Shown here: positions 56,258-64,000 of the stretch, in pieces
How positions within the stretch are numbered: the first letter of the stretch is position 1
How the letters are laid out: each line of letters opens with the position of its first letter
Assembly (NCBI GenBank): GCA_016708725.1
Contig: JADJFE010000012.1
Span: forward strand, 1 to 64,000
DNA from: Candidatus Aalborgicola bjergmarkensis
GTDB taxonomy: Bacteria > Pseudomonadota > Gammaproteobacteria > Burkholderiales > Burkholderiaceae_C
Direction of reading: 5' to 3'
Length of the DNA stretch: 64,000 bases
Made by a program: the position numbers and the translations under genes
Notes under the pieces: model-generated
Database searches by the model: none
Seen by the model: the letters and a program-made list of their open reading frames with translations, nothing else
What the model was told of the DNA's origin: nothing

Positions 56258-57040
56258 ATGACTGTTCATTCCGCAGGCCATGCAACAGGTCAAGTACCTG
56301 CTTCCTTTGAAATAAAGAGCACCCAACTGCCGTTGGTAGCTTTGCTGCTTAAAACCAGTGATGTTGGTCTGCTCATTGCGGACTTTTTCCAACAATTCGG
56401 CCCGGATGGTGAAAGTCCGGATTTCTTCGACAATGATGCTTTGGTGCTCGATTTTTCACACATGCAAGCCGATGCACCAGCTTTCGACCTGCTTCCTTTG
56501 CTCAAGGCATTGCGTTCGTGTAGTCTCGTTCCCGTGGCTATACGTTCTGCAGGCCCGCAATGGATAGCTCCGGCGCTGGCTTTGGGCTTGGTGGAAGCTA
56601 CGCCCGATGTTCACCACCGTCCAAGGCCTGGAAGTGAGAACGCACCTGTTGCTACGCAGGAAGTTGTACATGAAGTCATCCGTGAAGTTCCGGCTCCAAC
56701 AGCCATGGTGGTGGATAAACCTTTACGCTCGGGGCAAAAAATTTATGCACGTGGCGCAGATCTGGTAATGTTAGCCATGGTCAACCAGGGGGCTGAAATT
56801 GCGGCGGACGGCAATATTCACGTTTACGCTCCGTTACGTGGTAAGGCTATGGCTGGTGCACGCGGCAATACCAACGCCCGTATTTTTTCCATCTGTCTTG
56901 AGCCTGAGCTGATTTCAATCGCTGGCATTTACCGCACCAGTGAAAATCCACTTTCTCCTGAGGTGCAAGGCAAGGCAGCGCAAGTGCGCCTGAGCAACGA
57001 TGGACAGGATAAGTTGATCATTGAAGCCCTCAAGACCTGA
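56258..57040 (+). CDS. minC: Septum-site-determining protein MinC
   Basis: A 260-residue cell division inhibitor that blocks FtsZ polymerisation at the poles. The N-terminal domain includes SFEIKSTQLPLVALLLKTSD and DNDALVLDFSHM. A linker (about 125-160) is Val/Pro-rich. The C-terminal beta-helix domain begins LRSGQKIYARGADLVMLAMVNQGAEI, with DGNIHVYAPLRGKAMAGARG. Start ATG 56258 fits the usual N-terminus; upstream in-frame ATG/GTG codons (56147, 56162) would add an odd Phe/Cys-rich leader. It is first of a compact minCDE operon. Confidence 0.95.
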   Translation: MTVHSAGHATGQVPASFEIKSTQLPLVALLLKTSDVGLLIADFFQQFGPDGESPDFFDNDALVLDFSHMQADAPAFDLLPLLKALRSCSLVPVAIRSAGPQWIAPALALGLVEATPDVHHRPRPGSENAPVATQEVVHEVIREVPAPTAMVVDKPLRSGQKIYARGADLVMLAMVNQGAEIAADGNIHVYAPLRGKAMAGARGNTNARIFSICLEPELISIAGIYRTSENPLSPEVQGKAAQVRLSNDGQDKLIIEALKT

Positions 57041-57071
57041 TTTTTGAAATTTTGAAAGATAGTTGAAATTT

Positions 57072-57887
57072 ATGGCAAAAATCATTGTGGTGACATCTGG
57101 CAAAGGCGGCGTGGGAAAAACCACGACCAGTGCCAGTTTTTCCTCTGGATTGGCATCACGCGGTTACAAGACCGCAGTGATCGATTTTGATGTGGGTCTG
57201 CGCAATCTGGATTTGATCATGGGCTGCGAACGCCGTGTGGTGTATGACCTGATCAATGTCATTCAAGGCGAGGCCAATCTCAATCAGGCCTTGATCAAGG
57301 ATAAGTTGTGCGACAACCTGTATGTATTGGCTGCGTCACAAACCCGTGATAAAGATGCCCTGACCCAGCAAGGTGTGGAGAAAGTTCTGAATGAACTCAA
57401 AGCCATGGACTTTGAATATATTGTGTGCGATTCCCCGGCCGGCATCGAAACCGGCGCCTTGATGGCCATGCATTTTGCGGATGAGGCTTTGGTGGTCACC
57501 AACCCGGAGGTATCGTCGGTACGTGACTCGGACAGGATTTTGGGCATGCTCGCCAGCAAGACCCGGCGGGCTATCGAGGGGATGGAAGCCATCAAGGAGC
57601 ATCTTCTCATCACCCGCTACAACCCGGCGCGGGTTGATCAAGGTCAGATGCTGTCACTCGAAGACATTCAGGACATCTTGCGCGTCAAACTCATTGGCGT
57701 CATTCCTGAGAGTGAGTCCGTGTTGCAGGCATCCAATCAAGGCTTACCGGTGATACACATGCATGGAATGGATGTTTCCGAGGCTTACAAGGACGTGATA
57801 GACAGGTTTTTAGGTAATGAAAAACCGATGCGGTTTACGGAAGTTCAAAAACCGGGATTATTGAAGCGATTCTTCGGGGTGAGATAA
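57072..57887 (+). CDS. minD: Septum-site-determining ATPase MinD
   Basis: A 271-residue ParA/MRP-family ATPase that oscillates pole to pole and brings MinC to the membrane. The deviant Walker A is SGKGGVGKTTTSASF, with DFDVGLRNLDLIMGCERRVVYD. The switch includes YIVCDSPAGIETGAL. The C-terminal amphipathic membrane-targeting helix is KPGLLKRFFGVR. Start ATG 57072 begins MAKIIVVTSGKGGVG; the TTG at 57063 is not needed. Confidence 0.97.
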   Translation: MAKIIVVTSGKGGVGKTTTSASFSSGLASRGYKTAVIDFDVGLRNLDLIMGCERRVVYDLINVIQGEANLNQALIKDKLCDNLYVLAASQTRDKDALTQQGVEKVLNELKAMDFEYIVCDSPAGIETGALMAMHFADEALVVTNPEVSSVRDSDRILGMLASKTRRAIEGMEAIKEHLLITRYNPARVDQGQMLSLEDIQDILRVKLIGVIPESESVLQASNQGLPVIHMHGMDVSEAYKDVIDRFLGNEKPMRFTEVQKPGLLKRFFGVR

Positions 57888-57891
57888 AACC

Positions 57892-58155
57892 ATGTCCTTT
57901 CTGTCTCTTTTGATACGTGAAAAAAAGAAATCAGCCAGTGTTGCCAGGGAGCGGTTGCAAATTATCCTGGCGCATGAACGCAGTGGTCGCAATGTGGCGG
58001 AACCCGATTACCTTCCTGCCTTGCAGGCCGAGTTGCTGGAAGTGATCTGCAAATATATCAAGATTGATCCCAAAGACATCAAACTCAATCTTGAGCGTCA
58101 GGACAATCTTGAAGTGCTGGAAGTCAAGGTCGAACTGCCGGACGCTGCGCGTTAG
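57892..58155 (+). CDS. minE: Cell division topological specificity factor MinE
   Basis: An 87-residue protein that stimulates MinD ATPase and drives Min oscillation. The N-terminal membrane and MinD-binding part is SFLSLLIREKKKSASVARERLQIIL. The C-terminal specificity domain includes YIKIDPKDIKLNLERQDNLEVLEVKVELP. It starts 4 bp after the minD stop. All three min genes are complete. Confidence 0.97.
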   Translation: MSFLSLLIREKKKSASVARERLQIILAHERSGRNVAEPDYLPALQAELLEVICKYIKIDPKDIKLNLERQDNLEVLEVKVELPDAAR

Positions 58156-58279
58156 CAAGCATTCATGGCTTCCCATTCAAGGCGGGACAGCACGGCACTT
58201 TGTGGGGGTGGCGGGAGCCACGTCCGGGTGGATTTGTGACAGTTGCTCCGGGATACTTCCAGCCAAAACGCTCCTGATA

Positions 58280-58335
58280 CAATAGCTGCTACCGCTTGTC
58301 CCATAAGGCTTACAGCCCGATTTATCATGTAAAAA
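58280..58335 (+). repeat. Dispersed extragenic palindromic element, copy 6
   Basis: It reads CAATAGCTGCTACCGCTTGT, then CCCATAAGGCTTACAGCCCG and ATTTATCATGTAAAA. It lies downstream of minE. The rest of 58156-58534 shows no gene that I can support. Confidence 0.65.
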
Positions 58336-58534
58336 CACCCGAAAACGGCCCGTTTTGATGCCTCATGGCGGTATCAGCATCGCCTTGACCCGTCTTGAAG
58401 GGCAAAATTCAAGGAAAATCTGGCTGCACGCCTTATGTACCAAGCGGGAGCAGCTATGTTTTTTGCAGAGAAGACAATGCCTTGCCTGTCCCGCCTTAAG
58501 GGTAAAGTGGGAAGCCGCATTCATCATTTAGCGC

Positions 58535-59419
58535 TCAGGGGCCGTTTGCAGGTGAGCGGACAGACAGCAGCGCAGCCAGCACGATCAGCCCCCCGCCGAC
58601 CAGGCTGCGCGTTGTCAGTTCCGCTGCCCCCAGAAAAACCGAAGAAACACTGGCAAACACCACTTCGGTCAGCATGATCAGCGCGGTCGTGCCTGCAGGC
58701 AGCCGGGCGGCGCCATACTGCAAGGCCAGATTGCCCGCTGTCAGCGCCAGCCCCAGGGCGAGGGCAATGGTGACCCAGCTGCCAAAATGCGCAGGCGGCG
58801 CGCCCACGACACCCATTTTCATTCCCAGCAGGGCCGATGCAGCTGCCATGAGCGCCCCTCCGGCAAACATGGCCAGCATGCGTGCGTCGTTCGGTGTAGC
58901 GTGCAAAAGCCGTAACAATACATTGGTCAGGGCAAAACAGAAACCTCCGGCCAAAGCCAGCCAATCGGCCAGACCATCGGGCAGCGGCCAGGGCGAGGAC
59001 GGATTTTTGAGAACCACCACCACACCACCCAGCGCCAGCGCCAGCCGCAGCAAGGCTGCAGCCCCCGGTCGCTCGCCCAGCAGCGGCCAGGCCAGCAGCA
59101 AGGCCCAGGCTGGCATCATGTAAAACAACAGGACCACGCGCACCACATCGCCCGTGGTAACGGCCCAGTTGAAACCGACATGCGTCAATCCCGACGCTGC
59201 CAGCAGTACATACAGCATGGGATAGCGCGCCAGCGCACGCCAAGCCCCTGGGCGCAACAGCGTCAATCCCCCCGTTGCCAGGAAGAACATGAAAGCCGTG
59301 GCCCACAGGGCGTGCATCCCCTGTTCCTGCAATGCCCGAAAAGGCCACCACGAAACACCAAAAACCAGTGCGTTGAGCATCAACGCCAGGGCTGGAAGCA
59401 AAAACCGCATCATGGACAT
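58535..59419 (-). CDS. EamA/DMT family transporter
   Basis: A 294-residue drug/metabolite transporter with about ten membrane helices in two EamA repeats: LMLNALVFGVSWWPFRALQE, GLTHVGFNWAVTTGDVVRVV in the first, and LADWLALAGGFCFALTNVLL, LALGLALTAGNLALQYGAARLPAGTTALIMLTEVVFA in the second. The substrate is unknown. Start ATG 59419 (MSMMRFLLPALALM) is preferred to the TTG at 59449. It is divergent from the DUF2760 gene across the second origin-like copy. A longer frame in another phase covering the same DNA is a shadow. Confidence 0.9.
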   Translation of the reverse strand: MSMMRFLLPALALMLNALVFGVSWWPFRALQEQGMHALWATAFMFFLATGGLTLLRPGAWRALARYPMLYVLLAASGLTHVGFNWAVTTGDVVRVVLLFYMMPAWALLLAWPLLGERPGAAALLRLALALGGVVVVLKNPSSPWPLPDGLADWLALAGGFCFALTNVLLRLLHATPNDARMLAMFAGGALMAAASALLGMKMGVVGAPPAHFGSWVTIALALGLALTAGNLALQYGAARLPAGTTALIMLTEVVFASVSSVFLGAAELTTRSLVGGGLIVLAALLSVRSPANGP

Positions 59420-59442
59420 CGCTATGCACCCTTTTTTTCCGC

Positions 59443-59664
59443 TTGTCAAATGGCAAGTGTGTGGATAATTTTGGCATAAGACCCCACTTATCCACAGCCT
59501 GTGGCAAAAAGAAGAAATTGTTCATGCGAGCGATACATCTGGAAAGCGGACTCACACACAGCCATTGAACCAATGCAACCATTTGATTTAAAAAAGAAAA
59601 TGACCCTTGTACACAGCAAGTGCCAAGCCTTAGCTACTACTACTACCTTTAAAAATTTAATAAA
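59443..59664. other. Origin-like element, copy 2 (DnaA boxes, DnaA-trio-like repeat, AT-rich tract)
   Basis: It has the same layout as copy 1 at 55853. TGTGGATAA at 59460-59468 and TTATCCACA at 59488-59496 are consensus DnaA boxes in opposite orientation, with a near box TTGTACACA at 59607-59615. AAGCCTTAGCTACTACTACT follows, with CTA repeats from 59634, then TTTAAAAATTTAATAAA. From TTGTCAAA to the CTA series is 191 nt in both copies, and from TTATCCACA to the CTA series is 146 nt in both, although the sequence between is only partly conserved. It lies between the EamA gene and the DUF2760 gene. Confidence 0.6.
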
Positions 59665-59779
59665 TTCAGATTAAGAACAACCAGACTCCCGAAAGCGAAA
59701 AAAATATCGTCACCCTGATGGCCTAAACTTGCCCCCCTGCTAACAGACAATCAGACCATGTTGCATGCCGGAGAAATTG

Positions 59780-60352
59780 ATGACCGAAACCAAGCCCGAA
59801 CCTGCTTCTGAGCCTGAGCGACCGCCTTTTTTGCGTCGCCTGGGTATCGCCATGGGCGCTTTTTTCAAAACCCTGTCCGATCCGGAATTTGCCGCCCGGG
59901 TTGATGGCCTGCGCTTGACGCTCCCCCCTGCCGCATTGGCTGCGCCGGTTGCTGCCCCGGTACTGCGTTCAGCGGCCCCCGATGCAGCACTGCAACTGTT
60001 GGGCCTGTTGCAGCGTGAAGCACGTCTGATCGACTTCACGCAAGAGGATGTGAGCCAGTATTCCGACGCCGATATCGGCGCTGCCGCCCGTGTGGTGCAT
60101 GAAGGCTGTTGCAAAGTGCTGCGGGAACATTTCAGTATCGCTCCTGTGCGAATGGAGCCCGAAGGTAGCCGTATCCGTCTGGAAGCGGGTTTTGACGCCA
60201 CCGCCATTCGCCTGAGTGGCAATGTGGTCGGTACTGCACCTTTTCAGGGTAGCCTGAGCCACCGGGGCTGGCGTGTCACCGAGGTGCGTTTGCCACGCAT
60301 GTCCGAAAGCCACGACGCCTCCATCATTGCCCAGGCCGAGGTGGAACTATGA
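59780..60352 (+). CDS. DUF2760 protein, partner of an Hsp70-like protein
   Basis: A 190-residue protein of the DUF2760 family: PPFLRRLGIAMGAFFKTLSD near the start, then ALQLLGLLQREARLIDFTQEDVSQYSDADIGAAARVVHEGC and a closing region (GSLSHRGWRVTEVRLP). The function is unknown. The gene overlaps the Hsp70-like gene by ATGA, the usual pairing in proteobacteria, so the two are expected to work together. Start ATG 59780 follows GGAGAAATTG; ATG 59765 is possible but lacks a ribosome site. Confidence 0.9.
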   Translation: MTETKPEPASEPERPPFLRRLGIAMGAFFKTLSDPEFAARVDGLRLTLPPAALAAPVAAPVLRSAAPDAALQLLGLLQREARLIDFTQEDVSQYSDADIGAAARVVHEGCCKVLREHFSIAPVRMEPEGSRIRLEAGFDATAIRLSGNVVGTAPFQGSLSHRGWRVTEVRLPRMSESHDASIIAQAEVEL

Positions 60353-62217
60353 GTACTGAGAGCAACGCGCCGCGTTATTCCATTGGCATTGATCTGGGTA
60401 CGACCCATTGTGCGCTGGCCTATGTTGATATCTCCGCCAGCGACGGGGAATCGACCAGTCACGGTGTGCTGGCCATCCCGCAGCTGACCGCACCGGCGTC
60501 GGTCGAGCAATTGCCCTTGCTGCCATCGTTTTTGTATCTGCCACATGCCGATGAACTGGCTCCTGGCGATCTGGCGCTTCCCTGGACCGATGCGTCCGGT
60601 CATGCCGTGGGTGAATTTGCGCGTTCGCGCGGTGCGGCCACACCCATCCGTCTGGTGTCCAGCGCCAAAAGCTGGCTTTGCCACGCCGGGGTGGACCGGC
60701 GTGCACCGATTTTGCCCAGTGATGCACCAATTGAAGTGGCGCGCGTTTCGCCGCTGGAAGCGTCCATTCGCTACCTGACACATTTGCGCGAGGCCTGGAA
60801 CAATGCCTATCCGCAAGCGCCCTTTCACGAACAGGACATCACCGTCACCATTCCCGCCTCATTTGACCCGGCGGCCCGCGAACTCACCGCCGAGGCCGCA
60901 AAGGCCGCTGGCTGCACCCACCTGACACTGCTAGAGGAGCCGCAGGCGGCGCTGTACAACTGGATTCAAAACAGCGCGGGTAACTGGCGCCGGCAAGTCA
61001 AACCGGGTGAAATCATCCTGGTGGTTGATGTGGGGGGTGGTACCAGCGACTTTTCGCTCATTGCCGTGCTGGAGCGCGACGGCAACCTGGAGTTACACCG
61101 CGTGGCTGTGGGCGACCACATCCTGCTGGGCGGCGACAACATGGACCTGGCATTGGCCCACGTTGTGGCACGCAAACTGACTGAGGCTGGCAAGCAGCTC
61201 GATCCCTGGCAGATGCGCGCCCTGGCCTACGCCTGCCGCGCGGCCAAGGAAGCCTTGTTGGGCGACCCTGCGCTGCAAAGCCAGCCCATCGTCGTGCCAA
61301 GCCGTGGCTCCAAACTGATTGGTGGCGCCTTGCGTACCGAGCTTACCGGCGCGGAAGTGCGCGCAACCATTGTGGAAGGCTTCTTTCCAGCGGTGCAAGC
61401 CTCGGCGCGGCCCGTCAGCCGTACCCGTGGCGGTCTGACGCAATTGGGGCTGTCGTATGCCCAGGACGCAGGCGTGACGCGCCATCTGGCGGCATTGCTG
61501 GGGCGTCAGGTGGGTGCTACCGCTGAACTGGAAGGCTTTGTGGCACAAAGTGCTATGGATGGTGCTCCCGCTGCCAGCTTTTTGCATCCGGCAGCGGTGC
61601 TATTCAATGGCGGGGTGTTCAAGTCCGATTTGCTGACACAGCGCACGCTCGAAACGCTGAACGCATGGCTCACTGCTGAACAAGCGCAACCAGCACGCCT
61701 ACTCAGTGGCGCTGATCTGGACCTGGCGGTGGCGCGCGGCGCGGCCTACTATGGCTATGTGCGCCGGCGTGGCCAGGGCGTACGCATTCGCGGTGGAACA
61801 GCCCGCGCCTACTATGTCGCCATCGAGTCCGCAATGCCAGCCGTTCCGGGCATCGAGCCGCCGATTCAGGCACTGTGTGTGGCGCCGTTTGGCATGGAAG
61901 AAGGCACCGAGGCCGAATTGCCCTTGCACACCTTTGGGCTGGTGGTTGGCGAGCCGATCCATTTGCGCTTCTTTGGCTCGTCGGTGCGCCGCAGCGACGT
62001 GATCGGCACGCTGCTGGATTACTGGCCGCCCGATGAATTGCAAGAGTTGGGTGCCATCCAGGCCACCTTGCCCGCCGAAGGCCGCCAGCCGGGTGACATG
62101 GTGGAAGTCAAGCTGCGCGCCATTGCCAACGAAACCGGCACACTGGAACTCACCGCCATGGCCATTGGCAGCCAGGAGCACTGGAAAGTGGAATTTGACG
62201 TGCGCGAACAAGCGTAA
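60349..62217 (+). CDS. Hsp70-family chaperone-like ATPase (DnaK-related, non-canonical)
   Basis: A 622-residue protein. The nucleotide-binding domain has GIDLGTTHCALAYVD (phosphate 1), ITVTIPASFDPAARELTAEAA, LTLLEEPQAALYNW, VVDVGGGTSDFSLIAV (phosphate 2) and AVLFNGGVFKSDLL. The C-terminal part (from about residue 480) is shorter and different from DnaK's substrate domain and lid, and DnaJ-type signals are lacking. Together with the DUF2760 protein it forms a known but uncharacterised operon. In many genomes a second Hsp70-like gene (DUF3731 type) follows; here thiL lies convergent instead, so that third gene is missing. Confidence 0.92.
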   Translation: MSTESNAPRYSIGIDLGTTHCALAYVDISASDGESTSHGVLAIPQLTAPASVEQLPLLPSFLYLPHADELAPGDLALPWTDASGHAVGEFARSRGAATPIRLVSSAKSWLCHAGVDRRAPILPSDAPIEVARVSPLEASIRYLTHLREAWNNAYPQAPFHEQDITVTIPASFDPAARELTAEAAKAAGCTHLTLLEEPQAALYNWIQNSAGNWRRQVKPGEIILVVDVGGGTSDFSLIAVLERDGNLELHRVAVGDHILLGGDNMDLALAHVVARKLTEAGKQLDPWQMRALAYACRAAKEALLGDPALQSQPIVVPSRGSKLIGGALRTELTGAEVRATIVEGFFPAVQASARPVSRTRGGLTQLGLSYAQDAGVTRHLAALLGRQVGATAELEGFVAQSAMDGAPAASFLHPAAVLFNGGVFKSDLLTQRTLETLNAWLTAEQAQPARLLSGADLDLAVARGAAYYGYVRRRGQGVRIRGGTARAYYVAIESAMPAVPGIEPPIQALCVAPFGMEEGTEAELPLHTFGLVVGEPIHLRFFGSSVRRSDVIGTLLDYWPPDELQELGAIQATLPAEGRQPGDMVEVKLRAIANETGTLELTAMAIGSQEHWKVEFDVREQA

Positions 62218-62229
62218 TGTCCACGCGGA

Positions 62230-63249
62230 CTATGCAAAATGGTCAAATCCAGTGAAAGTGTTGGTGTTGGTGTTGGTGTTGGTGTTCGCCAGCGGCAAGC
62301 CGTCGGTGCCCAGCAGACGCAATCCCTTTTGTGCATCAATCTGCCCGATACGCGTCACCGGCGTATGGCTAGCAGCGCTGGCAGCCTGTACCGCTGCACG
62401 CTGCGCGGGTGGCGCGGTAAACACCAGTTCGTAGTCATCGCCTCCCGCCAGCACACAGCGCAGTGCGGCGGATTCTGACAGCCAGGAGGCAAATGGGTCG
62501 TTTGGGCCATTCGCGCTTGTGGGGTGTGCGGGTGCAGCTAGTAAATTAATAGCAGTCTTGGTATCCAGTGTTGCGCCCACCCCGGAGCGCTCCAGGATGT
62601 GGCCGAGGTCACCCAGTAGGCCGTCGCTGACATCGGCAGCCGCACTGGCAATGCCGCGCAGCGCCAGCCCGAGCGCGATGCGCGGTGTGGGTTGCTCCAG
62701 ACGGACGCGCACCTGGCGCAGCAGCGCTTCGGGCAGTTGCAGCGTGCCCTGCAAGGCCGCCAGCGCCATGGCCGCTACGCCGAGTGTGCCGCTGACGTAA
62801 ATGTCGTCACCGGCGCGTGCGCCGTTGCGCAGCAAGGCCTGTCCTGCGGGCACCTCGCCAAAAACCGTGATGCAGATGTTCAAGGGGCCGCGCGTGGTAT
62901 CGCCGCCGATGAGTTCGCAGCCATGCAGGTCGGCCAGCGCCAGCAAGCCTTGCGCGAATGGCTCCAGCCAGGCGGTGTCGACGTCGGGTAGTGCCAATGC
63001 CAGCGTGAAGGCCAGGGGCCGCGCGCCGCAGGCTGCCAGGTCGCTCAGGTTGACTGCCAGCGCCTTGTGGCCCAGGGTGTGCGGGTCCACATCGTTGAAA
63101 AAATGCCGACCGGCCACCAGCATGTCAGTGGAAATGGCCAATTGCATACCGGGCGCTGCCTGTAGCAGGGCGCAGTCATCGCCCACACCCAGCACGGCGC
63201 GGGGGGTAGGGCGCGTGAAAAAGCGCTCGATCAGCTCGAATTCCCCCAT
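62230..63249 (-). CDS. thiL: Thiamine-monophosphate kinase
   Basis: A 339-residue enzyme that phosphorylates thiamine monophosphate to thiamine diphosphate. Characteristic stretches are MGEFELIERFF, GVGDDCALLQ (metal and substrate loop), TDMLVAGRHF, LGHKALAVNLSDLAACGARP, IGGDTTRG, VSDGLLGDLGHIL and LAGGDDYELVFTAPP. The C-terminal end carries four Thr-Asn pairs encoded by a hexanucleotide repeat (62258-62286), which may vary in length. The gene otherwise appears intact; its neighbour apaG lies 23 bp upstream. Confidence 0.95.
   Translation of the reverse strand: MGEFELIERFFTRPTPRAVLGVGDDCALLQAAPGMQLAISTDMLVAGRHFFNDVDPHTLGHKALAVNLSDLAACGARPLAFTLALALPDVDTAWLEPFAQGLLALADLHGCELIGGDTTRGPLNICITVFGEVPAGQALLRNGARAGDDIYVSGTLGVAAMALAALQGTLQLPEALLRQVRVRLEQPTPRIALGLALRGIASAAADVSDGLLGDLGHILERSGVGATLDTKTAINLLAAPAHPTSANGPNDPFASWLSESAALRCVLAGGDDYELVFTAPPAQRAAVQAASAASHTPVTRIGQIDAQKGLRLLGTDGLPLANTNTNTNTNTFTGFDHFA
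62258..62286 (-). repeat. Hexanucleotide microsatellite at the end of thiL
   Basis: Nearly five copies of GTGTTG on the plus strand (AACACC on the coding strand) encode alternating Asn and Thr close to the C-terminus. Slippage by whole units keeps the frame. Confidence 0.85.
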
Positions 63250-63272
63250 ATTGCCCAGATTTTCAGTATTTC

Positions 63273-63665
63273 TCAGTGCAGGATGCGCGAGCCACCGGTG
63301 CCGCTGATGGCGTCGAGCACGAACAGCGGCACATCCACCTCAAACCTCTCGCAATCCTCCGCGACGCAGAAAAAACTGCCGTGCATGGTACCGGTGACGG
63401 TGCGCAGCCGGGTGCCACTGGTGTATTCAAAAGTCTGCCCCGGTTGGAGCAAAGGCTGCTGTCCGACTACGCCCAGACCCTTGACTTTTTCGGTATACCC
63501 GTTGGCATCGTTGATATTCCAGGTGCGTGCAATCACCTGCGCAGCAATGTTCCCGGTGTTGGTGATGGTGATCGTGTAGGCAAATAAATATACATCTTCG
63601 TCCGGTGCTGACTGATCGGATAAAAATTGCGGCACGACTTCCACGGATAATTGGTACTTTGGCAT
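63273..63665 (-). CDS. apaG: ApaG/CorD family protein
   Basis: A 130-residue fibronectin-III-like protein. The ApaG pattern is clear: YLFAYTITITNTGNIAAQVIARTWNINDANG, VVGQQPLLQPGQTFEYTSGT, then TGTMHGSFFCVAEDCERFEV and a C-terminal PLFVLDAI. The biochemical role is uncertain; links to Co2+ resistance and protein interactions are reported for relatives. It lies upstream of and in the same direction as thiL, and is divergent from rpe with a 33-bp gap. Confidence 0.93.
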   Translation of the reverse strand: MPKYQLSVEVVPQFLSDQSAPDEDVYLFAYTITITNTGNIAAQVIARTWNINDANGYTEKVKGLGVVGQQPLLQPGQTFEYTSGTRLRTVTGTMHGSFFCVAEDCERFEVDVPLFVLDAISGTGGSRILH

Positions 63666-63698
63666 CCCTCAATCGTACCCTTTCTTTTCCTTTCTTTC

Positions 63699-64000
63699 AT
63701 GACCTACCGCATCGCCCCCTCCATTTTGTCCGCTGACTTTGCCCGCCTGGGGGAAGAGCTGAAAAACGTTATCGCCGCCGGCTCCGACTGGATCCATTTT
63801 GACGTGATGGACAACCACTATGTCCCTAATCTGACGTTCGGACCCATGGTGTGCCAGGCGCTCAAGCCCCATGCCAAAACCGCAGCGGGCGTGGCGGTGC
63901 CCATTGATGTGCATCTGATGATCAAGCCGGTTGATGCGCTGGCGGCGGCGTTTGCCGATGCCGGGGCCGACCTTATCAGCTTTCACCCCGATGCCTCGCA
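63699..64000 (+). CDS. rpe: Ribulose-phosphate 3-epimerase (3' end outside window)
   Basis: About 100 residues are visible before the window ends. The enzyme interconverts ribulose 5-phosphate and xylulose 5-phosphate in the pentose phosphate pathway. The N-terminus IAPSILSADFARLGEEL, then WIHFDVMDNHYVPNLTFGPMV (with metal-binding His and Asp) and PIDVHLMIKPVDALAAAFADAGADLISFHPDAS are diagnostic. Start ATG 63699. Confidence 0.95.
   Translation, partial: MTYRIAPSILSADFARLGEELKNVIAAGSDWIHFDVMDNHYVPNLTFGPMVCQALKPHAKTAAGVAVPIDVHLMIKPVDALAAAFADAGADLISFHPDAS

Noticed and set aside
58524..59582. 352-codon minus-strand frame overlapping the EamA gene
   Set aside because: Gly/Arg/Cys-rich shadow. 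The frame 58535-59419 has the membrane helices of the EamA family.

Overview
The window is bacterial chromosome from a betaproteobacterium, most likely order Burkholderiales and close to Comamonadaceae. The evidence is protein-level resemblance to that group: minCDE, a cytochrome c4 gene divergent from engB, NnrU, DUF3422, DUF2788, a cytochrome b561 plus YceI pair, and ApaG/ThiL/Rpe. A dispersed palindromic extragenic element beginning TATAGCTG also resembles elements common in that family. Genus cannot be assigned from the sequence alone. No rRNA, tRNA or CRISPR array was found.

Region 1 (1-25.6 kb) is a block of large sensory proteins. It holds a truncated PAS kinase at the edge, a GNAT acetyltransferase, a reconstructed 2035-residue Ser/Thr kinase-ATPase-GAF-histidine kinase-receiver protein, a HAMP kinase, a Na+/solute-symporter-fused kinase, a receiver-GGDEF protein, a PAS kinase and a 7TMR-DISM PAS kinase. 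Five of these kinases share an unusual long insert between the H-box helix and the rest of the dimerisation domain. Two share a nearly identical kinase core about 1 kb long. Three neighbouring genes carry the same 34-bp upstream motif. The giant kinase is split by a complete 4748-bp IS21-like element (7715-12462) with a 6-bp target duplication. Two of the element's own genes are frameshifted.

Region 2 (25.6-29.8 kb) holds a three-gene operon: a membrane protein, a radical SAM/SPASM enzyme, and a small protein ending in twelve asparagines plus glycine. It looks like an undescribed peptide-modification cassette. It is followed by ftsY, which reads here with a one-base frameshift.

Region 3 (29.8-37 kb) is rich in toxin-antitoxin-like pairs (PIN/DUF4325, VapC/Phd, ParE-type pair). 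It also holds uvrA, dispersed palindromes and a 435-bp element with 63-bp inverted ends.

Region 4 (37-55.7 kb) is mostly housekeeping and envelope genes: a PstS-like protein with a chemoreceptor, cytochrome b561 and two YceI proteins, a KAS III-like enzyme, a coiled-coil receiver protein with 75-bp tandem repeats, pyruvate kinase, a secreted barnase-type RNase with barstar, hemN, engB, cytochrome c4, a Spy-like protein, a cysteine-less glutaredoxin-like protein, NnrU and a diguanylate cyclase.

Region 5 (55.7-64 kb) contains minCDE, an EamA transporter, a DUF2760/Hsp70 pair, thiL, apaG and the start of rpe. Two origin-like segments about 220 bp long (DnaA boxes, DnaA-trio-like CTA repeats, AT-rich tract) lie 3590 bp apart in the same orientation. 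Their internal spacing is identical, and neither is next to dnaA. This is the most unexpected structure in the window, together with the poly-asparagine radical SAM cassette.
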